Assembly (NCBI GenBank): GCA_015055815.1 | Contig: SVHM01000005.1 | Location: forward strand, 1 to 64,000 | Origin: Clostridiales bacterium | GTDB taxonomy: Bacteria; Bacillota; Clostridia; Christensenellales; UBA1242 | Length of the DNA stretch: 64,000 nt | Direction of reading: 5' to 3' | Shown here: piece by piece, positions 9,315-20,810 of the stretch | Position numbering within the stretch: position 1 is the first letter of the stretch | How the letters are laid out: each line of letters starts with the position of its first letter | Program-made: the position numbers and the translations under genes | Notes under the pieces: model-generated | The model's input: only the letters and a program-made list of their open reading frames with translations | Told to the model about the DNA's origin: nothing | Database searches by the model: none

Positions 9315-9976
9315 TCTGTCTCCCCCATAATTGTTTTGTACATAAGTTCAACTTCTTCATCAATAGTCATATAAGAATTATCTATATGATATGTACCTTC
9401 AGTAAGTATTAGTGGAGAAAGTTCTCTATGACTATCTCTTCTATCTCTTTCAATTAAGTCTGCTTTTACTTGTTCTAAGGTTACAACTTGCCCCTTTTCA
9501 GTAAGTTCTTTAAATCTTCTCTCAGCTCTAACTTCAACACTTGCATCTAAGAAAAACTTAAACTCAGCGTCAGGTAAAACATGAGATGTTATATCCCTGC
9601 CTTCCATAATTAAATCGTATTCTTCGGCACATTTTCTTTGAATACTATAAACAAATTCCCTACACTTAGGATAAGGACTTGTAATAGAGCATATATCAGA
9701 AATTATATTCTGTCTAATATCTCTTGATACATCTTGCCCATTCATAATAGTAACCTGTTCACCATTATTATGTTTCAATTCAACTTTAATCTCACCCAAT
9801 GCGTTTACAACTGCATTTTCATCATGCGGGTCAATACCGTTATTATAAACATACAGACCAATCACCCTATAAATTGCCCCTGTATCAAAATGAATTACGC
9901 CTAATTTCTGAGCAAGTTTTGTACAAACCGCCCCCTTTCCAGATGAAGAATATCCATCTACTGCAACTGTTAACAT
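9311..9976 (-). CDS. cmk: (d)CMP kinase
   Basis: AVDGYSSSGKGAVCTKLAQKLG, FDTGAIYR, MEGRDI. Confidence 0.95.
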   Translation of the reverse strand: MLTVAVDGYSSSGKGAVCTKLAQKLGVIHFDTGAIYRVIGLYVYNNGIDPHDENAVVNALGEIKVELKHNNGEQVTIMNGQDVSRDIRQNIISDICSITSPYPKCREFVYSIQRKCAEEYDLIMEGRDITSHVLPDAEFKFFLDASVEVRAERRFKELTEKGQVVTLEQVKADLIERDRRDSHRELSPLILTEGTYHIDNSYMTIDEEVELMYKTIMGETE

Positions 9977-9977
9977 A

Positions 9978-10685
9978 CTACTCCCCCATAAAAACTAAAT
10001 TTATTTCATCTCGTGTTAATTTTCTGAATTTGCCTTCTTTTAAATTTCCAAGTCCCAAAAGTCCAATACTTAATCTTTTTAAGTTGTATATTTTTAGACC
10101 TATTGCTTCAAATATTTTTCTAATTTCTCTATTTCTACCTTCATAAATTGTCATATGATAAATATAGTATTCACCATCAACATTATGCATGACAATTTTA
10201 GCAGGTAATGTTTTTTTACCATCTATAACAATTCCATTATGAATTTGCATAGCTTGTTTTGAAGTTAATGGTTTCTTTAGTTTAACTTCGTAAGTTTTTG
10301 AAATATTTTTTGACGGATGTGTTATATTATTTGACCAATCACCATCATTTGTTAAAAGTAATAGCCCTTCTGTATTGTAATCGAGCCTACCAACAGGAAA
10401 TACTTTTTCTTTAACACCTTTTAGAAGTTGTGTTACAACTTTCCTATCTTTTTCATCTTTTAAAGAAGTTATATAACACTTAGGTTTATTTAGCATATAA
10501 TAAACTTTATTTGTTTGTAATTTAACTAATTTACCTTTATATTCAACCCTATCTTTTTCGGAAACATCATATGAAAGGTCTGTTACAACGCTTCCATTTA
10601 TCTTAATAAGTCCTAATTTTACAAATTCTTCAACTTTTCTTCTGCTACCCAATTCGCACGTAGCCAAATATTTATTTATTCTCAT
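9978..10685 (-). CDS. rluB: rRNA pseudouridine synthase (RluB/RsuA family)
   Basis: S4 domain MRINKYLATCELGSRRKVEE; VGRLDYNTEGLLLLTNDG. Confidence 0.93.
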   Translation of the reverse strand: MRINKYLATCELGSRRKVEEFVKLGLIKINGSVVTDLSYDVSEKDRVEYKGKLVKLQTNKVYYMLNKPKCYITSLKDEKDRKVVTQLLKGVKEKVFPVGRLDYNTEGLLLLTNDGDWSNNITHPSKNISKTYEVKLKKPLTSKQAMQIHNGIVIDGKKTLPAKIVMHNVDGEYYIYHMTIYEGRNREIRKIFEAIGLKIYNLKRLSIGLLGLGNLKEGKFRKLTRDEINLVFMGE

Positions 10686-10774
10686 TATTCACCTATAATT
10701 ATTTTACTCTTTTTAAATAATTATTGCAAATATAATAAGAAGAAAAAAGTAATAATAAAATTACTTATTATTAC

Positions 10775-11899
10775 TTAAAACCACTTATCTAAAATATTGT
10801 CTATTAAATATTTAATATCATTATTTTCCGCACCTTCTATGGTTATCAGTTTATCTTCATAAATTACTTCATTATTTTTTAGTACCTGAACTAAACCTAC
10901 TTCTTCATTTAATCTAATAGGTGCCGTTAAATTTGTTGGTATGTCATACTTTACTTCATACATATGTTCTTCACTTTTTAAAATTGGTTGCAAAAAGCCT
11001 TTTACTGTAATAACACCAACTTCCGACTTCTCACTTTCCATTATTTCAACATTACTAACAAAATTATATGGAGCTATAAATTCTTTCATCATATATTCTT
11101 TTATCGCAAGGTCAGTTAGTCTTTGACACTCATCAAACATAGGTTGGCAGTTAAAAACAACTGAAATTATTTTCATATTATTTTCTTCATGAACATTTAC
11201 AAGACACCTTCCAGCATTATCAGTAAATCCAGTTTTACCACCAATACAATTTTCATTTGTAAATAATAATTTATCTTTATTTTTTAAGTACCTTGCTTGA
11301 TATACTCCAGTAGGCTCAATAACCATTCTTTTTGTTCCAATAAGTTCAACAAAGAAATCATTATTCAGTGCATAAGAAGTCATAACAGCCAAGTCGTATG
11401 CTGATGTATAGTGAGTATCACTATCAAGCCCATGGGGATTATCAAAATGTGTATTTTGAAGACCTAAAGATAAAGCAAAACCATTCATCTTTTCAACAAA
11501 CACATCTTCACCACCAAGTCTTTCAGCAATCGCAACAGCACAATCATTTCCGCTAGCAAGGATTAATCCGTATAATAATTCTCGCATCGATAAGCTTTCA
11601 CCTTCTTTTAAATAAATGCTAGTACCTTCAATACCAACAGCTTTATCTGACACCACAAATTTTTCATCAAGGTTTTCACAACTTTCTATTGCTAGTATTG
11701 CAGTAACTAATTTAGTCGTGCTTGCCATAGGTAATTTTTCGTGACAATTATTTTCGTATAAAATTGTATTTGTATTGCCCTCAAGCACCACCATTCCTTT
11801 AGCAGACGTGGATATCGTTGCGTAAACGTTTACTTTAGTTGGCAATATCAAAAGACATAAAGCCATACAAAAAATAAAAACAAGTAACCTATTCTTCAT
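10775..11899 (-). CDS. dacF: D-alanyl-D-alanine carboxypeptidase (DacF-like)
   Basis: ASTTKL, SGNDC, GGKTGFT penicillin-binding motifs with signal peptide. Confidence 0.92.
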   Translation of the reverse strand: MKNRLLVFIFCMALCLLILPTKVNVYATISTSAKGMVVLEGNTNTILYENNCHEKLPMASTTKLVTAILAIESCENLDEKFVVSDKAVGIEGTSIYLKEGESLSMRELLYGLILASGNDCAVAIAERLGGEDVFVEKMNGFALSLGLQNTHFDNPHGLDSDTHYTSAYDLAVMTSYALNNDFFVELIGTKRMVIEPTGVYQARYLKNKDKLLFTNENCIGGKTGFTDNAGRCLVNVHEENNMKIISVVFNCQPMFDECQRLTDLAIKEYMMKEFIAPYNFVSNVEIMESEKSEVGVITVKGFLQPILKSEEHMYEVKYDIPTNLTAPIRLNEEVGLVQVLKNNEVIYEDKLITIEGAENNDIKYLIDNILDKWF

Positions 11900-12260
11900 C
11901 TTTTATAGTCTCACTTTTTTCTAAGAATTTTTCGGACAATTTAAATATATTATCAATTATATTTTTAGTAGTGTTATCTGTATTTACAGGTATGAAATTA
12001 ACAATACTTTCACTAACTGAAACAAAGCCAATTGGTATAATATTAAACCCTGTTGAAGTTCCCATATTTGATGACTTGCCCTTTGGAAAAACACCACCAC
12101 CAGATATTAGACCAACGTTCACTTTACTGACTGGAACTATATACGTTTTGTCACTAAGTTTAATGGGTTTGCCAACAACCGTATTAGCGTCAATTATATC
12201 TTTTATCTGCTTAAACGTACTACTTAGCAATTCTTCTACTTCGTTTCCTTTGTTTGGCAT
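11889..12260 (-). CDS. ytfJ: GerW/YtfJ family sporulation protein
   Basis: VGKPIKLSDKTYIVPVSKVNVGLISGGG. Confidence 0.88.
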   Translation of the reverse strand: MPNKGNEVEELLSSTFKQIKDIIDANTVVGKPIKLSDKTYIVPVSKVNVGLISGGGVFPKGKSSNMGTSTGFNIIPIGFVSVSESIVNFIPVNTDNTTKNIIDNIFKLSEKFLEKSETIKDEE

Positions 12261-12795
12261 AATTCCCCCTTTTATATAAACTTATAATAATTGCAAATAT
12301 CAAATCAAAAATAGTAAAATACACTTTAATATCCATATCTAAAACTAGTTCAAGTTTATCAAATAAACAATTACGTTCGTAGTACAAATCTAAATCTTTA
12401 TTAATATAAAAAAGTTTAGATGAAATCATACTTACAAAAGTATCTATTGTACCACTAGCAATTGAAGATGAAAAAGCATTACTTGTTCCAATTTTTAAAT
12501 TAATAGAAATATCATCATAATATAGTTTATCCAGAATTGTAGATTTTATTTGTTTTATAAAATACTCTTGTTCTTTTGTTAAAATCAAACTAAATTTATT
12601 TGTTTTTTTACTATTATTAATTTTAAATGTCAAACCTATTAAATTTATCTCAATAGTTATTATTCTTAATTTGTAAAGATAAATAATGACAACACATTTA
12701 TTTGAAAAAAGATTAAAATAAATTTTAATTTTAAAAACAAGCATTAGACTTAAAATTATAAAAAATAACGACAAAAAAATAATAGTACTATTCAT
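12220..12795 (-). CDS. DUF2953-like membrane protein
   Basis: Position between scpB and ytfJ; N-terminal TM helix; probable start MNSTIIFL. Confidence 0.65.
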   Translation of the reverse strand: MNSTIIFLSLFFIILSLMLVFKIKIYFNLFSNKCVVIIYLYKLRIITIEINLIGLTFKINNSKKTNKFSLILTKEQEYFIKQIKSTILDKLYYDDISINLKIGTSNAFSSSIASGTIDTFVSMISSKLFYINKDLDLYYERNCLFDKLELVLDMDIKVYFTIFDLIFAIIISLYKRGNYAKQRKRSRRIAK

Positions 12796-12823
12796 ACTAT
12801 TATTTTGTAAGTATATAAAATAT

Positions 12824-13579
12824 TTATTCGTTGAAATCAAGTGTAATATTAGGAATATTGCTAAGGTCAGAAGTAAAGTCATCAAGTAATTTATCAAGTT
12901 TACTTCTATCTTCAAGAATTTCTTCTCTACTTTCTTTTATACTTCTAACAATTTCATCTTTTTCTTCTTCTGACATATTATCAGCAATATCTTCTTCAGG
13001 AATTTCTCTAAAGTCAAATAGCGAATTGTCTTTTTCTTCGTGAAGAACTTTTATTCTTTCAAGCAATTGATTATAATCTGGAAGTTCGGAAATATTAGAA
13101 AGACCAAATTTTTTCAAAAACACATCGGTAGTTCCAAATAGTAATGGTTTGCCCACTGCATCCTTCCTTCCAACCACTTCAATAATATTATTTTCAAGCA
13201 AAGTTGTAATTGCATAATCGCAATTTGCCCCACCCCTAATATTTTCTATCTCAAGCCTTGTTATTGGTTGCTTATAAGCAATTATACCACAAACTTCCAA
13301 AACTATCTTTGTAAGCATTTTTTCTTTAATTGGATTTAAAACTACAGAAATACTTTCTGCATAATCTTTATTTGAACATAATTGTGCTTTTTCATTAAAT
13401 ATAAGTACTTGAACGCCGTCATTATTATCTCTTTTATAATTTTGAAGTTCTACTATCGCTTTTTCTACTTCTTCTTTCTCAACTTCTAATTTTTCACTAA
13501 TATCAAGAAAGGAAACGGGTTCACCAGAAACGAAAAGAATTCCTTCAATGATTTTAGATAAGTTCTCCATCAATTTCAT
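12824..13579 (-). CDS. scpB: Segregation and condensation protein B
   Basis: EGILFVSGEPVS, IAYKQPITRLEIENIRG, GRKDAVGKPLLFGTT. Confidence 0.93.
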   Translation of the reverse strand: MKLMENLSKIIEGILFVSGEPVSFLDISEKLEVEKEEVEKAIVELQNYKRDNNDGVQVLIFNEKAQLCSNKDYAESISVVLNPIKEKMLTKIVLEVCGIIAYKQPITRLEIENIRGGANCDYAITTLLENNIIEVVGRKDAVGKPLLFGTTDVFLKKFGLSNISELPDYNQLLERIKVLHEEKDNSLFDFREIPEEDIADNMSEEEKDEIVRSIKESREEILEDRSKLDKLLDDFTSDLSNIPNITLDFNE

Positions 13580-14321
13580 CTCCTGTTTTTTCTATTTGTA
13601 TATCCGAAAACAAATTATCTTGTGAAACTTTTATAATTTGCATCTTAATAAGTTCAAGTAATGCCATAAATGTAGTAATAATTTCATCTTTACTAGAACT
13701 TTCTAAAAATAGTTCACTAAATTTTAGTTTATTTCTAGAAATAAGAGTATCTTTTATAGTTGAAATTTTCTGTTCAACTGTAAATGTTTCTTTGGCAATT
13801 TCTTTGCTTTCTTTGTTTTTCTCAATCTTATTTACTTTATGCATTATACCAACAAATGCATCAAGTAATTTATCAAGTTCCATATCTTTAATAACAATTC
13901 TATATTTATTAGCTTCTTTTTCAGGTTTCTTATAGAATTTATCGTTACTTTCAAGTTTCTTTAATTTTTCATTAACTTCCATGAACATTTGATATTCTCT
14001 AAGACGAAGTTTAAACATATATTCATCATCAAATTCATCATCATTATTCTCTTCAATCTTAGGAAGTAATTTCTTACTTTTTAATTCTATCAAATAAGCA
14101 GCATATTCAATAAACTCGCTCGCTACTTCCAAGTCAACAGTTGAAATATCTTTCATAATTTCTAGGTACTGCTCTGTAAGTTTAGATATTTCAATATCTT
14201 CTATCTCAAGTTTACTCTTTTTTATAAGTGTTATAAGAAGATTTAGCGGGCCTGTAAAATTCTCAAGTTTAAAAGATAATTTCTCACTATCAATATCTTC
14301 AATTATTTCCTTTTCATCCAT
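13554..14321 (-). CDS. scpA: Segregation and condensation protein A
   Basis: FTGPLNLLITLIKKSKLEIEDI; EFIEYAAYLIELKSKKLLP. Confidence 0.93.
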   Translation of the reverse strand: MDEKEIIEDIDSEKLSFKLENFTGPLNLLITLIKKSKLEIEDIEISKLTEQYLEIMKDISTVDLEVASEFIEYAAYLIELKSKKLLPKIEENNDDEFDDEYMFKLRLREYQMFMEVNEKLKKLESNDKFYKKPEKEANKYRIVIKDMELDKLLDAFVGIMHKVNKIEKNKESKEIAKETFTVEQKISTIKDTLISRNKLKFSELFLESSSKDEIITTFMALLELIKMQIIKVSQDNLFSDIQIEKTGDEIDGELI

Positions 14322-14336
14322 CTATAGTAATTCCTT

Positions 14337-14984
14337 TTAAAATATTAATCCCCAAAACAAACTTATTGGTAAGACTATAAAACTTATTAGCATAGAAAGT
14401 AATTCACTAAATAATAAAACAACAGCTAGTAAAATCAAATTACCATATCTATACATAAAATTCACGTAACCATTGCCATACTTTGTATAATTCTCTACAA
14501 GTTTAAATCCGTCAAGCGGATAAATTGGAAGTATATTAAATACCGCAAGACAAATATTTATAAAGAAAGTAAAATATAGAAAATACAAAAGCACATCAAA
14601 TAAAGCATTGTTAACAGCAAAATTAGATAAAGCAGTATATAAACCACAACCAATAAATCCTAAGAATAAATTCATAAGAACTCCGGCAACACTTGTCCAG
14701 CCTTGTCCTTTTTTGATATTCCTAAAGTTGTTTGGATTAACTTGTACAGGTCTTGCCCAACCAAAGCCAAATAATGCGCAACAAACAAATCCAACTGGGT
14801 CAATATGCTTTAAAGGATTTATAGATACCCTACCTTGCATTTTGGGTGTATTATCACCACATTTATATGCAACATAAGCGTGTGCAAACTCATGCAAAGA
14901 AAGAGCAATAATAATTGCACAAAGAAAAGCAATACTAACTTTTATAAATTCAACGCCTTCGTAAACTCCAATAAATGAAAACAT
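14337..14984 (-). CDS. Site-2 protease family (M50) membrane metalloprotease
   Basis: SLHEFAHAYVAYKCGD and NILPIYPLDGFK. Confidence 0.9.
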   Translation of the reverse strand: MFSFIGVYEGVEFIKVSIAFLCAIIIALSLHEFAHAYVAYKCGDNTPKMQGRVSINPLKHIDPVGFVCCALFGFGWARPVQVNPNNFRNIKKGQGWTSVAGVLMNLFLGFIGCGLYTALSNFAVNNALFDVLLYFLYFTFFINICLAVFNILPIYPLDGFKLVENYTKYGNGYVNFMYRYGNLILLAVVLLFSELLSMLISFIVLPISLFWGLIF

Positions 14985-15063
14985 ACTTATTACCTTATCT
15001 ATATTATTATACTAAATTTTATATTTTCAAGCAAACAATGTATCAAAGCAAAATAAATCTATT

Positions 15064-15756
15064 TTATGAATGATAAATAATTCTATGACACTGTTCACAA
15101 ATAATTGTGCCATCAGATTTTAATTTATTTACTTTTGAAGTTGGAATTTCAACTCTACAACCAGCACAATGTCCACCACTTAAAGAAACAAACACTGGGA
15201 AAATCTTATCATTTTTTATAGCTTTGTATTTTGCAAAAAGTTCTGGATTTAAATCTTTTTCCAAAGCCTTCATATTATCTTCTATTGCTTTAATTTTCGG
15301 TGTGATTTTTTCCATACCATCTTCATATTTTGCCTTAAATTCGTTGTATTTTTGTCTAGCCTTAATTGTATTATTTTTAGTTACTTCAAATTCTTTAAGA
15401 CTTGATTTCATTTTGCTTATAATCATATTAATATCTCTTTCAAGCAAAAACAATTCACTAGATAAACTATTAATTGTTGACAAATAATTATCCACTTCTT
15501 CTGAAGATATTGATGAAAGTTCTGTTTTTGTCAATGATTGAACTTTTTCAAAATTTTTATCATATTGAGCTTTTAATTTATTATAATCATTTACTAGTTC
15601 TTTTGCTGAACTATCTAATTGATTACTTTTATCATGAGCATCAATAATGTATGATTTTAATTTATTCATGTTATTTTTATCTTCACTATTTAGATTAGAT
15701 TTTTTCAACTTTAATAGTTCCATATCCAATTTTTGATATTCTAAAATTTTATTCAT
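15064..15756 (-). CDS. Coiled-coil C4-type zinc-ribbon protein
   Basis: SGGHCAGCRVEIP...DGTIICEQCHRIIY after a long coiled coil. Confidence 0.8.
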   Translation of the reverse strand: MNKILEYQKLDMELLKLKKSNLNSEDKNNMNKLKSYIIDAHDKSNQLDSSAKELVNDYNKLKAQYDKNFEKVQSLTKTELSSISSEEVDNYLSTINSLSSELFLLERDINMIISKMKSSLKEFEVTKNNTIKARQKYNEFKAKYEDGMEKITPKIKAIEDNMKALEKDLNPELFAKYKAIKNDKIFPVFVSLSGGHCAGCRVEIPTSKVNKLKSDGTIICEQCHRIIYHS

Positions 15757-16417
15757 AACATTCCAACCTTTTCTTTGCTATTTTAATTAAATTTAAATAG
15801 TTATTAATTTCTTTTTCCCTAGTCTCATCCACTCTTTCAAGTAACGACATATATTTATTAATTTGATATTCTAAATATTCTTTGAAATCATAATTATTTG
15901 AATGAAAATTATCTTTTCCAAAATGCAAGTCAAACTCATCATAATTATAAACTTCATTAGTATATTCAAACTTACAAATAGTATAGAATTTATTTTTGTC
16001 TTTTATAATCTTATCGGTGACAATTCTATAACCATTTTTTAACATAAACTTTTTCACATCAATTTCATTATGTTGTGGTGATAAAATATATTTTTCAATA
16101 GTTATTGGGCTGGAAGAAATAATTTTTACTATTTCATCACCACCCATTCCTGAAATTACGCATTCGTCAATATGAATGCCATTAAACTTTGATAAACCAT
16201 CACAACAAATACTTTCAAAGTTTAAATTTTTTGATGTTAATAAATCTATTGCTTTTTGCAAACTACTTTTGCTTATATCGGAAACAAAAACCTTTTGACA
16301 AATATTATGTGTAAGTAAGTATTCAGATAGTTTTCCGTGGTCACAACCTACATCTGCGACAATTTCTCCCGATACCAGTTTAGATATTTCTAGTAGCCTT
16401 TTAGATAAATTATTCAT
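15749..16417 (-). CDS. trmK: tRNA (adenine22-N1)-methyltransferase family
   Basis: [27 protein letters not shown]; located after rpoD. Confidence 0.88.
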   Translation of the reverse strand: MNNLSKRLLEISKLVSGEIVADVGCDHGKLSEYLLTHNICQKVFVSDISKSSLQKAIDLLTSKNLNFESICCDGLSKFNGIHIDECVISGMGGDEIVKIISSSPITIEKYILSPQHNEIDVKKFMLKNGYRIVTDKIIKDKNKFYTICKFEYTNEVYNYDEFDLHFGKDNFHSNNYDFKEYLEYQINKYMSLLERVDETREKEINNYLNLIKIAKKRLECYE

Positions 16418-17465
16418 AAAAATCCTGCAATTTTTTACTTCTATTTGGATGTCTTAATTTCCTTAATGCTTTAGCTTCAATCTGTCTAATTCTTTCTCTT
16501 GTAACATTAAACTCTTTACCAACTTCTTCCAAAGTTCTTGAATGGTTATCATCCAAACCATATCTAAGTCTAATAACTTTTTGTTCTCTTGGAGTAAGAG
16601 TTTCAATTACTTGTAATAATTGGGTTTTTAAAATATCTTGTGCAGCACTTTCTGTTGGAGACTTAATTGTTTCATCTTCAACAAAATCACTTATCTTACT
16701 TTCATCTTCTTCACCTACTGGGCTTTCAAGTGACACAGGGTCTTGAGCAATTTTTTGAATTTCCATAACTCTTGCTTCGCTAATGCCCATTCTTTCTGCT
16801 ATTTCACTATTTGATGGGTCTCTACCAAGTTCCTGCATAAGTTGTTTACTTACTCTTGAAAGTCTATGAATTGTTTCAACCATATGTACAGGAATTCTTA
16901 TTGTTCTTGCCTGGTCTGCAATTGCTCTAGTAATTGATTGTCTAATCCACCATGTAGCATACGTAGAAAATCTATAACCTTTTGTATAGTCGAATTTTTC
17001 AACGGCTTTAAGAAGTCCTAAGTTTCCTTCTTGAATAAGGTCAAGAAATTGCATACTACTTCTATTTACATATTTTTTTGCAATACTAACTACAAGCTTC
17101 AAGTTTCTTTCTGACAATTCTTTCTTGGCATATTCGTCACCTTCAATAATTTTCTTAGCAAGTTCTACTTCTTGTTCGGGTGTTAAAAGTTGTGCTTGTC
17201 CAATATCTTTTAGATACATTTTAACTGGGTCGTCAACTTTTACATTACTAATAATTTCTTTTAGTTCTTCATCTTTAATTGTCTCATCAATCGTTGCTTC
17301 AACACTAATTCCCGCTTCTTCCAAAGTTTCTTTGACGTTATTTATTTCATCAAGACTTAATTCAAAATTAACTAATTTTTCACCTATATCTTCTTCAGAA
17401 ATAACATTTCCGTTAGACTTAGCTGTTTTTATTAACTTTTCTATTTCTTGTTCTAAAGTACTCAT
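16410..17465 (-). CDS. rpoD: RNA polymerase sigma factor RpoD/SigA
   Basis: [54 protein letters not shown]. Confidence 0.98.
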   Translation of the reverse strand: MSTLEQEIEKLIKTAKSNGNVISEEDIGEKLVNFELSLDEINNVKETLEEAGISVEATIDETIKDEELKEIISNVKVDDPVKMYLKDIGQAQLLTPEQEVELAKKIIEGDEYAKKELSERNLKLVVSIAKKYVNRSSMQFLDLIQEGNLGLLKAVEKFDYTKGYRFSTYATWWIRQSITRAIADQARTIRIPVHMVETIHRLSRVSKQLMQELGRDPSNSEIAERMGISEARVMEIQKIAQDPVSLESPVGEEDESKISDFVEDETIKSPTESAAQDILKTQLLQVIETLTPREQKVIRLRYGLDDNHSRTLEEVGKEFNVTRERIRQIEAKALRKLRHPNRSKKLQDFYE

Positions 17466-17481
17466 TTTACCCTCATTTAAA

Positions 17482-19257
17482 TCATTTGTTTTTTTCTTTT
17501 ATAATTAATTTTTGCAACTCAATCATTACTTGTTTTCTTTCGTCTAAATCTTTGATTGTTGATAGTTTTGACAATAGTTTATCTTTTTGTATGGTAATAC
17601 CTGTCTTTACAACCAACGTTATACAATCATCAAAATATTTTTCATTATCTTCACCGTCTACGAATACGTAATTAACTATATCAAATATATCTTTGCTTCC
17701 TTCAACATCGAACATATCAAAAAGTTTAGAAATTATTGGAACTCTACCATTTTCATTTTCGGTCTTAATGTAATCGTAAATTTTCACATAGTCAGAATTT
17801 AATAAATTATCTCTAAAATCATCGTTTAGCTTTGCATATTCTTTCTTATGAAGAAGAGCAGATAATACAAACTTTACCGCTTTTACAAACGCATTTTCTT
17901 TCAAAACTAGTTTGTCTTCACTTTTACTTTTTATATCTTCTTGTTTAAATTCATTGTCCACCGATTTATTCAAATCACCTTTTAGTACCGATATTGATAT
18001 ATTAGAAAGTTCTTGCACCATTTTAAGATAAATTTCTTGTTCTGCTTGAGTAGAAAGTCTCCTAATTACATTTAATGCATCAGATATAAATTTATTCTTT
18101 TCTTCAAGTTTTTCTAAATTATACTGCTTAGCAAAATCTTTAATTAAAAATTCAACCCAGTAAAGAGCATTGTCCATAAGTTCATTCCATTTATCTTTGC
18201 CATACATATTAACATACTCATCTGGGTCGTGGTCGTTAGGAATTGTTACAACATACACATTCATTCCAGCATTTACAAGTATTTCTATACTTCTAAGCGT
18301 AGCTTTTTTACCAGCGCTATCACCATCAAAGCAAAGTATAACTTTATCAGCAAACCTTTTTAAATCTTTGGCATGATTAATTGTAAGTGCTGTACCCATA
18401 CAAGCAACAGCATTATTAATACCGCATTTGGCAAGTGATATAACATCCATTTGCCCTTCAACAATTACAACTTCTTTTATATTTTCTTTTTGCTTAAGTT
18501 TCTTTAATTGCATAATACCATATATACACTTACTTTTATCAAACACAATTGTTTGTGGTGTGTTTTTGTATTTTGCAAAATCAGTTTTTTCTAGCACTCT
18601 ACCTGAAAAACCCACTACATTTCCATAAAGATTAAAGATTGGGAATATAAGACGTTTACCATATGTATCATAAAGTGTCCCATCATTTCTTTTTTCAGCG
18701 ACACCAGCATCAATCATTTCTTCAGCCGAATAACCTTTTGACTTTAAATATGTTACTACTTCATTCCATCCAAGACTATAACCAATACCAAATTCTTTGA
18801 TGATATTCATATCAAGCTTTCTTTTTGCTAGATATTCAAGAGCAGGAGTGGCATCCTTAGTCTTTAAGTTGTTGTAGTAATACCTAGCAGTATCAACTAG
18901 AAGTTCATATACTCTTTCTCTTTTCTTTTTTAATTTAACTAAATTTTCATCTGAGTGAAATTCTGGAACTTCCATGCCTGCATATTCAGCAAGTTTAACA
19001 CACGCATCATAAAAATCTAAAGACTCAAACTTCTGAACAAAATTAATAACATCTCCGCTAGCATTACACCCAAAACAATGATAAAACTGCTCAAATTCAT
19101 TTATTGCAAAAGACGGCGTCTTTTCAAAATGAAATGGGCAACAAGCCCACCACGTTTTACCCTTTTTGTTTAGTGTAATGTATTTACTGGCTACGGTCAC
19201 AATATCGTTATTTGCCTTTAGTTTTTCAATCCATTCACTACTAAAACCCTTATCCAA
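17482..19257 (-). CDS. dnaG: DNA primase
   Basis: [13 protein letters not shown] zinc-binding domain, [16 protein letters not shown]. Confidence 0.97.
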   Translation of the reverse strand: MDKGFSSEWIEKLKANNDIVTVASKYITLNKKGKTWWACCPFHFEKTPSFAINEFEQFYHCFGCNASGDVINFVQKFESLDFYDACVKLAEYAGMEVPEFHSDENLVKLKKKRERVYELLVDTARYYYNNLKTKDATPALEYLAKRKLDMNIIKEFGIGYSLGWNEVVTYLKSKGYSAEEMIDAGVAEKRNDGTLYDTYGKRLIFPIFNLYGNVVGFSGRVLEKTDFAKYKNTPQTIVFDKSKCIYGIMQLKKLKQKENIKEVVIVEGQMDVISLAKCGINNAVACMGTALTINHAKDLKRFADKVILCFDGDSAGKKATLRSIEILVNAGMNVYVVTIPNDHDPDEYVNMYGKDKWNELMDNALYWVEFLIKDFAKQYNLEKLEEKNKFISDALNVIRRLSTQAEQEIYLKMVQELSNISISVLKGDLNKSVDNEFKQEDIKSKSEDKLVLKENAFVKAVKFVLSALLHKKEYAKLNDDFRDNLLNSDYVKIYDYIKTENENGRVPIISKLFDMFDVEGSKDIFDIVNYVFVDGEDNEKYFDDCITLVVKTGITIQKDKLLSKLSTIKDLDERKQVMIELQKLIIKEKNK

Positions 19258-19440
19258 CTATTTCTCCTAAATTTTTCAATCAATAATTAATACGAAAAAA
19301 AATTACAATTTCCTTTTTTTATTGAATATTTTTTAATAAATTTACATATAATATTATTTATTTTCAATTATTACTTATATAACTGCTAAAAACAGTTTGA
19401 AAATGTTATCATAATATTGAAAAAAATAATAACACCAACT

Positions 19441-19468
19441 AAAAAAAGTAGCAAATTTGCTACTTTTT
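19441..19468. terminator. Intrinsic terminator
   Basis: aaaaaaAGTAGCAAATTTGCTACTttttt. Confidence 0.75.
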
Positions 19469-19988
19469 ACATTGACATTTCGTCTTCTTCTTTTTTAACT
19501 TGTTCTTTTGCTTCACTTATTGACTTTTGAGACGGATAACTCAACAATCCAATAAGAGCTCCCACTAAACCACCAGTTCCAGCTAAAACAGAACCCGCAC
19601 TAGCGACAACATTTACATCTTCTTTAAAATTTAATTCTTCTACAATATTATTATAAGTTTCACTTGTACCTTCAAAATCCCCACTTAAGATATTTTCATC
19701 TGAAGTAAGGTGTTGAAGTTTAGCAATATAATCATGTTTATTCAAAGCACCATCTTTCAATGCTTGATGATAAACATCATATTTAGCTTGCAAATAATCA
19801 TTAAATTGGACAGTTTGAACAATGTTTCCCTTCACTTCTTCTTTTTCTTGTGAAATTTGATAATCATTTATAGCAGTTCCGACTAACCCACATATCGCAC
19901 CAGTAAACACAACTCCACCAACTATCGTTGAAATCAAACTATTTTTTGCTCTTTTTAATACTTCATTTTTGTTTTTTAATTTTCTCAT
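19467..19988 (-). CDS. Hypothetical two-TM protein
   Basis: N- and C-terminal hydrophobic Gly-rich segments around a charged helical middle. Confidence 0.6.
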   Translation of the reverse strand: MRKLKNKNEVLKRAKNSLISTIVGGVVFTGAICGLVGTAINDYQISQEKEEVKGNIVQTVQFNDYLQAKYDVYHQALKDGALNKHDYIAKLQHLTSDENILSGDFEGTSETYNNIVEELNFKEDVNVVASAGSVLAGTGGLVGALIGLLSYPSQKSISEAKEQVKKEEDEMSM

Positions 19989-20195
19989 AATATTTTACCC
20001 CACAATTTTATTGTTTATATTATAGCATAGATGGTATACAAAAATCAATACTCAAATTTTATAAATAAAGAAAAAAAAGTAGTAAATTTACTACTTTTTA
20101 TTTATTATTAATATGAATACTTAATTATTGAAATACAATTTGATAAGTTTTCTATATATTTATGAATTTAAATTTTTAATATTAGTACACTTAAA

Positions 20196-20669
20196 TTACA
20201 ATGTTTTTTCATCCCTTTCTTCAAGAATAGCATGTATACTTGGCATAGCAACCGCAAGCCCACCAACACAAGCTACAACCGCACCAAGTGACGCAAGTCC
20301 AATTCCCAATGTTTTATTATTAAGTTCATTTATTTCTTCTTTATCTTCTTCTGAAACACATTCAATATCATTATCAATAACGTACTTAGCAGAATCTAAT
20401 TCATCAACTAATTGATTAAATCTATTTGCTGTAATTTCACCATTTTTATAAAGTTCATAAAAAACTCTTTCTTTTTCGCTTTTATACTCTAAATATTCTT
20501 GAGTTTGAGTCACCGCAATAACTTTATCATCCAATTTGTCTTCAACTTCGGTCATAGCATTCCCAGTTGCAACAAACCCAGCCAAACCACCAACAGTTAA
20601 TATAGATCCGCCAATTAGAGCAGTAGTAAGCATTGCTTTTCTAAAAGACTTAGTTTTATTTTTCAACAT
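20196..20669 (-). CDS. Hypothetical two-TM protein, same architecture as upstream gene
   Basis: N-TM ALIGGSILTVGGLAGFVATG, charged centre, C-TM GIGLASLGAVVACVGGLAVAMP. Confidence 0.6.
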   Translation of the reverse strand: MLKNKTKSFRKAMLTTALIGGSILTVGGLAGFVATGNAMTEVEDKLDDKVIAVTQTQEYLEYKSEKERVFYELYKNGEITANRFNQLVDELDSAKYVIDNDIECVSEEDKEEINELNNKTLGIGLASLGAVVACVGGLAVAMPSIHAILEERDEKTL

Positions 20670-20810
20670 AATATTTTACCCCACTTAATTTTAATTAATC
20701 GTAGTATAACATAAACAAAATATAAAAATCAATACCCAATTTTTATATTGATTAATTAAATTAAAAAAAAGAGATAAACCATATTGATTTATCTCTATAT
20801 TTTTTGATAA

